Part shown: piece after piece, positions 1 through 6,834 of the stretch
Layout of the letters: each line of letters starts with the position of its first letter
How positions within the stretch are numbered: position 1 is the stretch's first letter
Origin: Candidatus Berkelbacteria bacterium CG_4_9_14_3_um_filter_39_23
GTDB lineage: Bacteria; Patescibacteriota; UBA1384; GWA2-35-9; CG2-30-39-44
DNA: 12,840 bases
NCBI GenBank assembly: GCA_002789815.1
Contig: PFTZ01000028.1
Location: forward strand, 1-12,840
Direction of reading: 5' to 3'
Program-made: the position numbers and the translations under genes
Notes under the pieces: generated by a model
Databases searched by the model: none
What the model was told of the DNA's origin: nothing
Seen by the model: only the letters and a program-made list of their open reading frames with translations

Positions 1-827
1 CAGAGGATTTAAAAAGAGTAAGGCGCGCGTCGGAAAAACCATACGGAATGATTTTATCAGCTGGTCCGACTGGCTCGGGAAAAACCACTTGCCTGTACGC
101 GATTTTACAGATTTTAAATAAACCAACGGTCAATATAATGACGATTGAAGATCCGGTTGAATACGCGATGGAGCATATTCAGCAAACCCAAGTGAATCTT
201 ACTAAAAAACTCACTTTTGCTAATGGGCTTCGTTCGATCGTTCGTCAAGATCCAGATATTATTATGGTAGGAGAAATTCGCGACAACGACACTGCTTCCA
301 TTGCGGTCAACGCAGCCATGACAGGACATCTTTTGTTGTCAACTTTGCATGCCAATGACGCGTCCACTTCTTTTCCGCGCCTGATTGATATGGGAATGGA
401 GCCATTTTTGATCGCGTCTTCGGTCAATGTGATTGTCGCCCAGCGACTGGTTAGGAAAATTTGTGAAGAATGCGTGAAAAAGCATCGGTTGGATAGCGCA
501 GAGCTGGAAGCAATTAAACTCAACCAACGGATCGCTAAAATGATTGAGGTGGTAGTGAAACGAAAAGATTTTCAAAATATTGAATTTTTTAAAGGAGAAG
601 GGTGCAAACGTTGTAGTCGGTCCGGCTATAACGGACGAGTGGGAATTTTTGAAGTAATGGAAGTAACCGACGAAATCAAATCATTGGTCACCCGCAAAGC
701 AACCGCGCGGGAGATTGAGATTAAAGCGCGCGAGCAAGGTATGCAATCAATGCTGTATGATGGAATGCGCAAAGTAATTCAGGGCATCACCACGCTCGAA
801 GAAATTATCCGAGTGACAGAAAGCTAG
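1..827 (+). CDS. pilB: Type IV pilus assembly / type II secretion ATPase, PilB/GspE family (5' end outside the window)
   Basis: This is the C-terminal ATPase part of the hexameric cytoplasmic motor that powers pilin insertion into the pilus. The frame is open from base 3, so the gene starts upstream. The ATG at 48 lies inside the conserved stretch KPYGMIL just before the Walker A motif and is not a start. Walker A GPTGSGKT is at 63-86, followed by an Asp box (TIEDPVEY), Walker B (DPDIIMVGEIRD, 249-284) and a His box (TGHLLLSTLHAND). Two CxxC pairs, with cysteine codons at 462/471 and 603/612, form the zinc-binding tetracysteine motif of PilB/GspE and argue against the retraction ATPase PilT. 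Downstream lie pilC and pilin genes, so a pilus role is preferred over secretion. No PilT or prepilin peptidase gene is present in the window. Confidence 0.95.
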   Translation, partial: EDLKRVRRASEKPYGMILSAGPTGSGKTTCLYAILQILNKPTVNIMTIEDPVEYAMEHIQQTQVNLTKKLTFANGLRSIVRQDPDIIMVGEIRDNDTASIAVNAAMTGHLLLSTLHANDASTSFPRLIDMGMEPFLIASSVNVIVAQRLVRKICEECVKKHRLDSAELEAIKLNQRIAKMIEVVVKRKDFQNIEFFKGEGCKRCSRSGYNGRVGIFEVMEVTDEIKSLVTRKATAREIEIKAREQGMQSMLYDGMRKVIQGITTLEEIIRVTES

Positions 828-961
828 ATGCTGGCATAATTGCTTTTTTTAATTTTTACCAAGCACCAAAAACCAATGAACCATTTATTAAACATTAGAA
901 TTTACTTGTATCTTTGTTTTTTTCGTAAATTTAAAATTTAGCATTTAAAATTTATAATTTA
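828..961. other. AT-rich spacer between pilB and pilC
   Basis: No gene was found in this spacer. It is very AT-rich and ends with a 12-base direct repeat (ATTTAAAATTTA at 929-940 and 943-954). A TATAAT at 953-958 lies too close to the pilC start to be a convincing promoter on its own. No clear terminator hairpin is visible, so pilB and pilC may be co-transcribed. Confidence 0.5.
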
Positions 962-2023
962 ATGATTATGTCTATTTTCAATTCAATTGGGGCGCAGGAG
1001 CAGATTGATTTTATCAATAATTTAGCGGTGATGCTCCGTAGTGGAATTCCGATCAACACTTCCATCACTACCCTGACGCAACAAGTGAAATCGAAGTTTT
1101 TCAAAAAAATTTTAGCTGACATCAACCGAGAGCTGGAAATGGGGGTGTCGCTTTCAGAATCGTTCGCAAAGTACGAAAAGCAATTTGGGAAAATTTTTAT
1201 CAGTTTGATAAAAACTGGTGAAGCCAGCGGAACTTTGGAGAAAACTTTGGTGTTTTTAGCTGAGTGGCTTGATCGCAATAATAATTTAAGCAAAGAAATT
1301 AAAGCTGCCACTTTTTACCCCAAACTGGTATTTGGCGCAACTTTTTCTATGGGGCTAGGCTTGTCGTTTTTTATTTTGCCTAAATTGATGCCGGTGTTCA
1401 CTTCTATGCATATTGACTTGCCGATCGCCACTCGGCTTCTGATGAATTTCACTCTTTTTCTGCAACACTATTGGTGTTTTGGCATTTTGATTGCGATCGC
1501 GTTTTATACTGGATTGAAATTATTAGCAAAAGTAAAAGCGGTTCGACGAGTTATAGATAAAATTTTTCTCAACCTTTACTTTGTCGGTGGCTTGATTCAG
1601 GATTACCAGTTGGCTTTGATTTCGCATTTGATGCACACATTATACAAGTCTGGTGTGGCGATTGAGAACGCGCTTGACATTATTGTCGAATCAAGCTCAA
1701 ACACTGCCTACCAAGATGCGTTGCGGATTATTCGCGACCGCACCAGTAAGGGCGTCGCTTTGTCAGAGTCAATAAAGCAATTTCCTAAATTATTTCCGCC
1801 GAATTTCATAACCATTATCGCTGTGGGAGAAAAAAGTGGCACACTCGAGGCGTCATTTGCTCAAATGGGTGATTTTTTTCTCAAAGAAGTGTACAACAAA
1901 ACTAAAAGGTTGCCCACTATTGTTGAACCGATTTTGCTGGTGATTATGGGGTTGGTGGTGGTGTTTATCGCGCTCGCGGTTATTATGCCGATCTATTCCA
2001 TCACTTCAAATGTGGGGGGTTAA
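962..2023 (+). CDS. pilC: Type IV pilus inner-membrane platform protein PilC (GspF family)
   Basis: PilC is the polytopic membrane protein on which the assembly ATPase acts. The protein has 353 residues and two T2SSF domains, at about residues 11-135 and 215-335. Each ends with the family signature: KTGEASGTLE at 84-93 and GEKSGTLE at 289-296. Hydrophobic segments lie near 119-140, 165-187 and 320-345, the usual three-helix layout. It is shorter than typical PilC (about 400 residues) because the N-terminal extension is missing. Two starts are possible, ATG 962 or ATG 968; neither has a Shine-Dalgarno. It sits 134 bases after pilB and its stop is 4 bases before the next pilin start (2028), so those two are probably translated from one mRNA. 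Confidence 0.95.
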   Translation: MIMSIFNSIGAQEQIDFINNLAVMLRSGIPINTSITTLTQQVKSKFFKKILADINRELEMGVSLSESFAKYEKQFGKIFISLIKTGEASGTLEKTLVFLAEWLDRNNNLSKEIKAATFYPKLVFGATFSMGLGLSFFILPKLMPVFTSMHIDLPIATRLLMNFTLFLQHYWCFGILIAIAFYTGLKLLAKVKAVRRVIDKIFLNLYFVGGLIQDYQLALISHLMHTLYKSGVAIENALDIIVESSSNTAYQDALRIIRDRTSKGVALSESIKQFPKLFPPNFITIIAVGEKSGTLEASFAQMGDFFLKEVYNKTKRLPTIVEPILLVIMGLVVVFIALAVIMPIYSITSNVGG

Positions 2024-2027
2024 ACTG

Positions 2028-2522
2028 ATGAAAAGAAAAAATATAAATTATGGTTTTAGTATAGTTGAGCTGATAATCGTTGCGGGGATCTTATCTTTAT
2101 TGTCCGCGGTGGCAGTGCCGATCAGCTTGAATATTTTTCAAAAACAGCAAGTGGCGCGCGTCTCGCAAGATATAGAGAATGCTTTAAAAAAAGCGCAAAA
2201 TAATGCTGTCTATCTAAAAAATGATACAGACTGGGGGGTAAAATTAGCGAGTAATACTTATGTTTTGTTTGAAGGATCGTCTTTTAGCGCTCGCGACTCG
2301 GCTCGCGATGAAAGCTACGATTTATCGGTCGGGGCTGATTTTCAAACGAACTACACCGGCGACGAGATTGTTTTTGATAAATTTTCTGGCGTTCCGTACG
2401 AAATTATCAGTGGGGAAAAAACAGCCAAAGTTGGGGCTGGCACTATAACAATTAGCGCAGGGTCAATTAGTCGAATCATCAATATCGTAAAAGGGCAGAT
2501 GATTTATCAGACGGTCAATTAA
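2028..2522 (+). CDS. Minor pilin / pseudopilin, GspH-FimT-like
   Basis: A small pilin-like protein of 164 residues. It has a short basic leader, a prepilin cleavage site at Gly9/Phe10 (NYGFSIVELIIV) with Glu14 at +5, and one hydrophobic N-terminal helix to about residue 32. The body is probably a beta-rich globular head with no cysteines. The ATG at 2028 is chosen over the in-frame ATG at 2010. It lies 4 bases after the pilC stop, gives a standard short leader, and has a G-rich Shine-Dalgarno (GGGGGG, 2014-2019) about 8 bases upstream. In other pili, GspH/FimT-type pilins belong to the priming complex at the tip. The family assignment rests on the N-terminus, size and gene order; the head is not recognised. 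Confidence 0.88.
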   Translation: MKRKNINYGFSIVELIIVAGILSLLSAVAVPISLNIFQKQQVARVSQDIENALKKAQNNAVYLKNDTDWGVKLASNTYVLFEGSSFSARDSARDESYDLSVGADFQTNYTGDEIVFDKFSGVPYEIISGEKTAKVGAGTITISAGSISRIINIVKGQMIYQTVN

Positions 2523-2628
2523 AAATTAAAAATACTACTGGTAGAGCAAAAGAAAGGCATCGTCTTTGAGTAAAATAAACCACTAAAATTTTTAATTTTC
2601 AATTTTGATTTATTAACTTAAGCTCGAT
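2523..2628. other. Spacer between minor pilin genes
   Basis: This 106-base spacer is AT-rich, with repeated AATTTT/AAAATT runs near 2585-2610. No promoter, Shine-Dalgarno or terminator is convincing. The next start at 2629 has no Shine-Dalgarno. Confidence 0.4.
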
Positions 2629-3096
2629 ATGAAAAAAAATTATTTTGCACAGCAAGGGGTTGCCACGATTGATGTGGTTTTTGCGATTGGAATTACCACT
2701 ATCGCGCTGGTTGCTATGGTATCGCTAGTGGGATTTTCTCGCAATGCTTTTGAGCAAAGTATTGATAAAAACAAAGCGTCAATATTAGTTCAAGAAGGTT
2801 TGGGCGGAGCTCGTTTAATGGGCAAGCAGGATTTTGGAAGTTTGATTTTAACCGGCGCAGATAAGTATGGAATAAATTTTGATACTGGCACTAGCGCCTG
2901 GAAAATTGAATCTTGCGCGAGCGATGTGTGCAAAATCGGCGCATACGAACGAACGATCAGCATATCCAGCATTGACGCGGAAAGTAAAAAAGTCGTAGTA
3001 AAAGTAGTTTGGCAAACGGATAAATCTTTAGAGTACGCTAACATTATCACCGTTTTTAGCGCCATTTGCGCCAACGCGCCGTGCCCAGCGCCGTAG
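2629..3096 (+). CDS. Minor pilin, PilV/GspI-like
   Basis: The 155-residue protein has a prepilin N-terminus. It has a short leader ending QQG10, a proposed cleavage before Val11, and a hydrophobic helix at about 13-35. The residue at +5 is Asp15 where nearly all prepilins have Glu. The head has two cysteine pairs, one in the middle (SCASDVC) and one near the C-terminus (CANAPC), that could form small disulfide loops. The position, second in the minor-pilin series before PilX- and PilW-like genes, matches PilV/GspI. The start is the only suitable ATG before the hydrophobic helix; no Shine-Dalgarno is visible. The pilin call is firm. The PilV label is inferred from gene order and general form. 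Confidence 0.85.
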   Translation: MKKNYFAQQGVATIDVVFAIGITTIALVAMVSLVGFSRNAFEQSIDKNKASILVQEGLGGARLMGKQDFGSLILTGADKYGINFDTGTSAWKIESCASDVCKIGAYERTISISSIDAESKKVVVKVVWQTDKSLEYANIITVFSAICANAPCPAP

Positions 3097-3156
3097 TTGA
3101 AACGAAAGAGACAAGAAACAAACGAATTATAAATTTTAAGTTTCAAAAAAATTTAA

Positions 3157-4560
3157 ATGACCAAAATACAAATAATTAAACCATCAAAACAAGGATTCGT
3201 GACTTTAACCAGCGTGGTGGTTATCACGTCTATTTTGCTTATAGCCAGTATTGGTTTATCTTTATTTTCAACTAGTGAATTACAGAATAGTTTTACCGAA
3301 GCAGAGTCTAGCCGAGCTCTGGCGCTGGCTGAGTATTGTCAAGAAAAAGCAATTTATAATTTAACTAAAAATAGCGCTTACCAAGGGGGAGAAACTTTGA
3401 CGCCGGATCCAACTAAAACTGATGAAATTTGCAATATCTTGCCAGTGACAACTTATGGCGAGCCAACCGGCGCAGGCGATGCCGAGGGATCGTTTGTCTT
3501 GACCGAAAAATCAGATTGGGAAGCAGGCGCAAATTCTGGCACTGATTTAGTAAGCGTACCAGGCGATGTGAAAATTGATTCAAGCGGAGGTTCGGCGAAG
3601 CTCGATCTTTTGGCAATGTATAACGCGGACAATAGTATTATCAGAGCCACAGCCGACCCGATAAATCGTTCAAAGGTGATTGATAATAATCTTGCGACTG
3701 CGTGGTCAGCGGTTGCCCTGCCTCAAACACCCCATTCGTGGATTATTGATTTAAAAGCTAGCTACAGCATTGCATACATTGCCATTAACTCAACAATTTC
3801 TACTTCAGCGCCAGGCATGGTGCAAATTTTAGAAAGCGCGGACGACATTACTTATAATACAATTTGCGCTTATCCGCTCACGCAAGGAATATGGAATAAA
3901 ACAAATTCCGCGAATGAGTGTTATTCCGGGCATCAGCATCCTTTTAACGCTCGTTATTTAAAACTCTATATTTACAATGGCGCGCAACCGCTCGGCGCGA
4001 CCGTATCCTGGAACGTCAACGAATTTGAAATTTATTCTACTGCTTCGCAGCCGATTACCACTGCTACTAACATATCAAAAGCTAACCAAATGACACCACC
4101 CGTTAGCGGAGCGTTCATAGTAAAATATGCCCAATTTACGCCTAACGAGACATCCAGCCAGGGCGAAATTAAATATCGTTTTAGAAAGTCAAACTGGGGC
4201 GGATCGTGGCTTGGCGAGTGGAGCGCTGAGAAAATTTTTACTGGCGACCCGATTGATTTGAGCAAAATCGCAGAATTGATGATTACCGCCAAAGATATGG
4301 CTGACGCAAAGTATTATATCAATGTAGAGTCAACGTTCGCGAAGTCAGTCCCGACCAGCGATCCAGCGCTTCATGATTATACGGTAAAATACATTACTCA
4401 AACTGGAGCGCAAAACGGTCCAACGATTTGCAAGCTTGTCCGCAGTGAAGGCAAGGTTACCCATTCTGACAATTTTTACCTTCGTCGTTTGGAATCCAAT
4501 TCTTGCTCGCTCTGCCCGGTAAGTTTAGATTTATGGCGCGAAGTAGGGAGGTTTAATTAA
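3157..4560 (+). CDS. PilX-like minor pilin with a discoidin-like (F5/8 type C) domain
   Basis: The 467-residue protein has a prepilin-like N-terminus (KQGFVTLTSVVV). Cleavage would fall at Gly13/Phe14, with Thr18 instead of Glu at +5. A hydrophobic helix spans about 14-35, followed by a PilX-type region rich in Glu/Ala (EAESSRALALAEYCQEKA). Residues about 119-145 form a linker beginning DWEAG. Residues about 145-295 look like a discoidin/galactose-binding jelly roll: a DNNLATAW loop at 176-183, the strand SWIIDL, IAYIAI, ARYLKLYI, and the closing VNEFEIY after Trp285. Cys237 and Cys255 may pair. Residues about 305-412 are an unidentified module with YRFR at 340-343 and FTGDPIDLS. The C-terminus contains a CSLC pair. 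The next gene carries the same modules. A role in pilus-tip binding is inference. No Shine-Dalgarno precedes the ATG. Confidence 0.85.
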   Translation: MTKIQIIKPSKQGFVTLTSVVVITSILLIASIGLSLFSTSELQNSFTEAESSRALALAEYCQEKAIYNLTKNSAYQGGETLTPDPTKTDEICNILPVTTYGEPTGAGDAEGSFVLTEKSDWEAGANSGTDLVSVPGDVKIDSSGGSAKLDLLAMYNADNSIIRATADPINRSKVIDNNLATAWSAVALPQTPHSWIIDLKASYSIAYIAINSTISTSAPGMVQILESADDITYNTICAYPLTQGIWNKTNSANECYSGHQHPFNARYLKLYIYNGAQPLGATVSWNVNEFEIYSTASQPITTATNISKANQMTPPVSGAFIVKYAQFTPNETSSQGEIKYRFRKSNWGGSWLGEWSAEKIFTGDPIDLSKIAELMITAKDMADAKYYINVESTFAKSVPTSDPALHDYTVKYITQTGAQNGPTICKLVRSEGKVTHSDNFYLRRLESNSCSLCPVSLDLWREVGRFN

Positions 4561-4564
4561 ACAT

Positions 4565-6493
4565 ATGAAACATTACACCAACAACCGATCTTTTTCTTTG
4601 GTTGAAATAATTGTTTATATGGGTATTGTGTCAACGGTTTTGGTTTCTATCAGTTTAATTTTTATCAATGTGATTTTTAGTCAAGCCAAATATCAGGCGA
4701 TGGCGCTGACTAATCAAAATGCCCGTTTTATTTTAGAGAAAATTATCCGTACGGTTGAAAATGCTGACAGCGTTAATTCAATAACCGAAAAAAAAATTGA
4801 TTTAAATTTTCTTGACGCCAACCAGAACCCGACTATTATTGAAATTACCAGTCAAAATCAAATTACAATCAAAGAGGGCGCCAGCGATACTATAGCGCTA
4901 AATTCTCATTGGGTGGCAGTTGATTATGCCACTTCAAAATTTATTCAGATCAATCAAGGCGCAATTCAGGCAGTAAAAATTGAGTTGAAAGTTAAGGCGA
5001 GTCAGTATGATACGATGGTTTCTCCCACTCGTCAGGAATTTACTTTTGAACAAACTTATTATGCCACTGCCCAGATTAACAAATTTATCCAAGAACCAGC
5101 CACCGCGCTGTCTTTGGCTGATAAAACTAAATCGCTCTCATCTCAGGCTGACTGGGAGGCAGGCGACCGAGTGAATATTGACACAACCACCAGTTTGGGG
5201 GATATGAAAATGTCAAGCGGAGCCAGTGGCATCAAGCTTGATTTGCTAGCGATGTATAATGCTGATAACAATATTGTTACAGCCACGACTGACAGCGCCA
5301 ACCGTTCCAAAACGATTGATGGAAGTTTGACAACCGCTTGGGTAGCCACTGCCGATATGCAGACTACGCACACATGGATAATTGATTTAGGGGCAAACCA
5401 CACTATCGCTTATGTGGCGATTAACTCAATTATTTCCGCTACGGTTGGTATGGGTAATGTGCAAATTTCAAAAAAATCTGATGGTGACTCATCATATATC
5501 GTTATTTGTCATGGTTCGCTAGCGCAAGGCGCGTGGAATAAAACTGATTCGTCCACAGAGTGCAATCCTCCGGGGATTATACACCCTTTTGATGCCCGCT
5601 ATCTGAAACTAAGTATTAACAATGGCACACTAGGAATGCCAGTCACTTGGACTGTCAACGAATTTGAAATTTACATTACTGGAGTTCAAACTGTTTTGTC
5701 TGCCACTCACACTTCTGCCATCGCCCAAATCGGTAGCGCTGGCGCAGTGCAATACAAAACTTTCAATGCCACTGAAAATGAGCCAGACAATGCTGATATC
5801 AGGTATCGTTTTCGTCGGACAAAATCCAGCGATTCTTGGACTGGAAGTTGGACGGATTATATTGATTATACTGGCTCGGCGATTGATTTAACTAGCTACT
5901 CAGAATTAGATATTTCTAAATCTGATATAAACTCCGGTAAAACTTTTTTGCAGGTGAAAACCCAATTTACTCGCGCCACCAGCGCGCCTGATCCATCTGT
6001 TTCTGATTATACGGTTGTCTATAGCGAAACCCAATTGTCGCCATCTTGTAGCTTAACCTATCAGGCGCTTGATCCGTATGACGATTGGAAAGACGGGGCG
6101 ATTAGCCAGACTTCATTAACCGCCACAACCGGCTCAGTGGTTTTGGATAAACAAGGAAGCGCGTACTATTCTAGTGGCACGCACACTTCCGCCCAAGCGC
6201 AACTGGGCGCGGACAATATCCAGCGCTATTGTTGTTTTGTTCCGACTGAAAGTAAGCCCGCTGGCACAAAAATTTCCTATCGTTTCCGCGTTTCAACTCA
6301 AAATGGCAATCATTTTGGCGACTGGACGGAATATGCGGAATTTACCGGTAGCGCGATTGATTTGAGCGCGCTTTTGACTGCTGATGATATTTCAGATAAT
6401 CGTTTTTACATTCAGGTTGACGCCAAATTAGAAACCACGGATACCACCAACACTCCAGAGTTAAAAAAATACGAATTATATTATTGCAAATAA
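4565..6493 (+). CDS. PilW-like minor pilin with a discoidin-like domain and two copies of the shared module
   Basis: At 642 residues this is far longer than usual PilW/GspJ (about 200-350). The N-terminus is pilin-like (FSLVEIIVYMGI) with Glu14 at +5, but the residue before Phe10 is Ser9, not Gly. The PilW-like stalk reaches about residue 190. A linker with DWEAG at 196-200 follows, then a discoidin-like domain at about 222-372 (DGSLTTAW loop, TWIIDLG, ARYLKLSI, VNEFEIY after Trp362, Cys315/Cys333). The unidentified module occurs at about 378-488 (YRFR 414-417). A second linker copy with DDWKDG at 506-511 follows, then a second module copy at about 537-642 (YRFR 572-575). A Shine-Dalgarno-like AGGGAGG (4545-4551) lies 13 bases before the start, inside the previous gene, and only 4 bases separate the two genes. 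They are therefore probably translated together. Sugar or surface binding is inferred from the discoidin fold only. Confidence 0.88.
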   Translation: MKHYTNNRSFSLVEIIVYMGIVSTVLVSISLIFINVIFSQAKYQAMALTNQNARFILEKIIRTVENADSVNSITEKKIDLNFLDANQNPTIIEITSQNQITIKEGASDTIALNSHWVAVDYATSKFIQINQGAIQAVKIELKVKASQYDTMVSPTRQEFTFEQTYYATAQINKFIQEPATALSLADKTKSLSSQADWEAGDRVNIDTTTSLGDMKMSSGASGIKLDLLAMYNADNNIVTATTDSANRSKTIDGSLTTAWVATADMQTTHTWIIDLGANHTIAYVAINSIISATVGMGNVQISKKSDGDSSYIVICHGSLAQGAWNKTDSSTECNPPGIIHPFDARYLKLSINNGTLGMPVTWTVNEFEIYITGVQTVLSATHTSAIAQIGSAGAVQYKTFNATENEPDNADIRYRFRRTKSSDSWTGSWTDYIDYTGSAIDLTSYSELDISKSDINSGKTFLQVKTQFTRATSAPDPSVSDYTVVYSETQLSPSCSLTYQALDPYDDWKDGAISQTSLTATTGSVVLDKQGSAYYSSGTHTSAQAQLGADNIQRYCCFVPTESKPAGTKISYRFRVSTQNGNHFGDWTEYAEFTGSAIDLSALLTADDISDNRFYIQVDAKLETTDTTNTPELKKYELYYCK

Positions 6494-6834
6494 CACAACT
6501 TACGTAAAATATCATTCCACCTCCTTGTCATCTCCGTTAGAAAATGTTTATTTTCTATGCGGGGTCATCCTCAACCGAAAGCAAAGTCCTGTTAGAAAAT
6601 ATTTTCTAACGGGATGAAGCGCCTCGGATTGGGGATCCAGAATAATGATTATGCCTGGATTCCCGTTTGCGCGGGAATGACCCCGCTTAGAGAGCTTCGC
6701 CTCTAACAAGGTTGGCGGACGATGCGGGAATGACAAGCGGAACGAGAATTGGTAAGTTGTGAAAATACTATGTAGACTGGAAGATATAATTAGTGTAAGT
6801 TGCGAAATAATAAAAAATTTAAACAACAAAATAT
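6494..6834. other. 340-base spacer between pilW-like gene and pilM, filled by palindromic repeats
   Basis: No credible gene is present on either strand. An open frame on the - strand here runs through the palindromic repeats and matches nothing recognisable. Most of the spacer is the repeat element described separately. The last 90 bases are AT-rich and hold a TATAAT at 6785-6790 without a good -35, a weak candidate promoter for pilM. GTAAGTTG occurs twice there, at 6752 and 6795. Confidence 0.6.
6536..6707. repeat. MITE-like palindromic element with hairpin-containing terminal inverted repeats
   Basis: The ends are inverted copies of GTTAGA-N-TCTA(T/A)GCGGGGTCAT, left 6536-6568 and right 6677-6707. 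Each end is itself a hairpin: TAGAAAAT/ATTTTCTA (6538-6545, 6550-6557) on the left and TTAGAG/CTCTAA (6687-6692, 6701-6706) on the right. Inside are a perfect 20-base palindrome (6591-6610), a 10-base stem with one G-T pair (GGGGATCCAG 6631-6640 with CTGGATTCCC 6655-6664) and a hairpin ATTCCCG/CGGGAAT (6659-6665, 6672-6678). The last two overlap, so they would be alternative folds. It is more GC-rich than its surroundings and has no coding capacity. The ATTCCCG...CGGGAATGAC half resembles dispersed palindromic repeats common in bacterial genomes. Confidence 0.75.

Noticed and set aside
48..50. ATG at 48 as the start of the ATPase gene
   Set aside because: The frame stays open to base 3 and the upstream residues continue the family sequence (KPYGMIL before Walker A). 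The true start lies outside the window.
2010..2012. ATG at 2010 as start of the GspH-like pilin
   Set aside because: It would overlap pilC and add six residues to the leader. ATG 2028 gives a normal prepilin leader and has a G-rich ribosome binding site.
6536..6737. CRISPR array or insertion sequence in the pilM upstream spacer
   Set aside because: The repeats are inverted and irregular with no equal spacers, and there is no transposase frame, so neither label fits.
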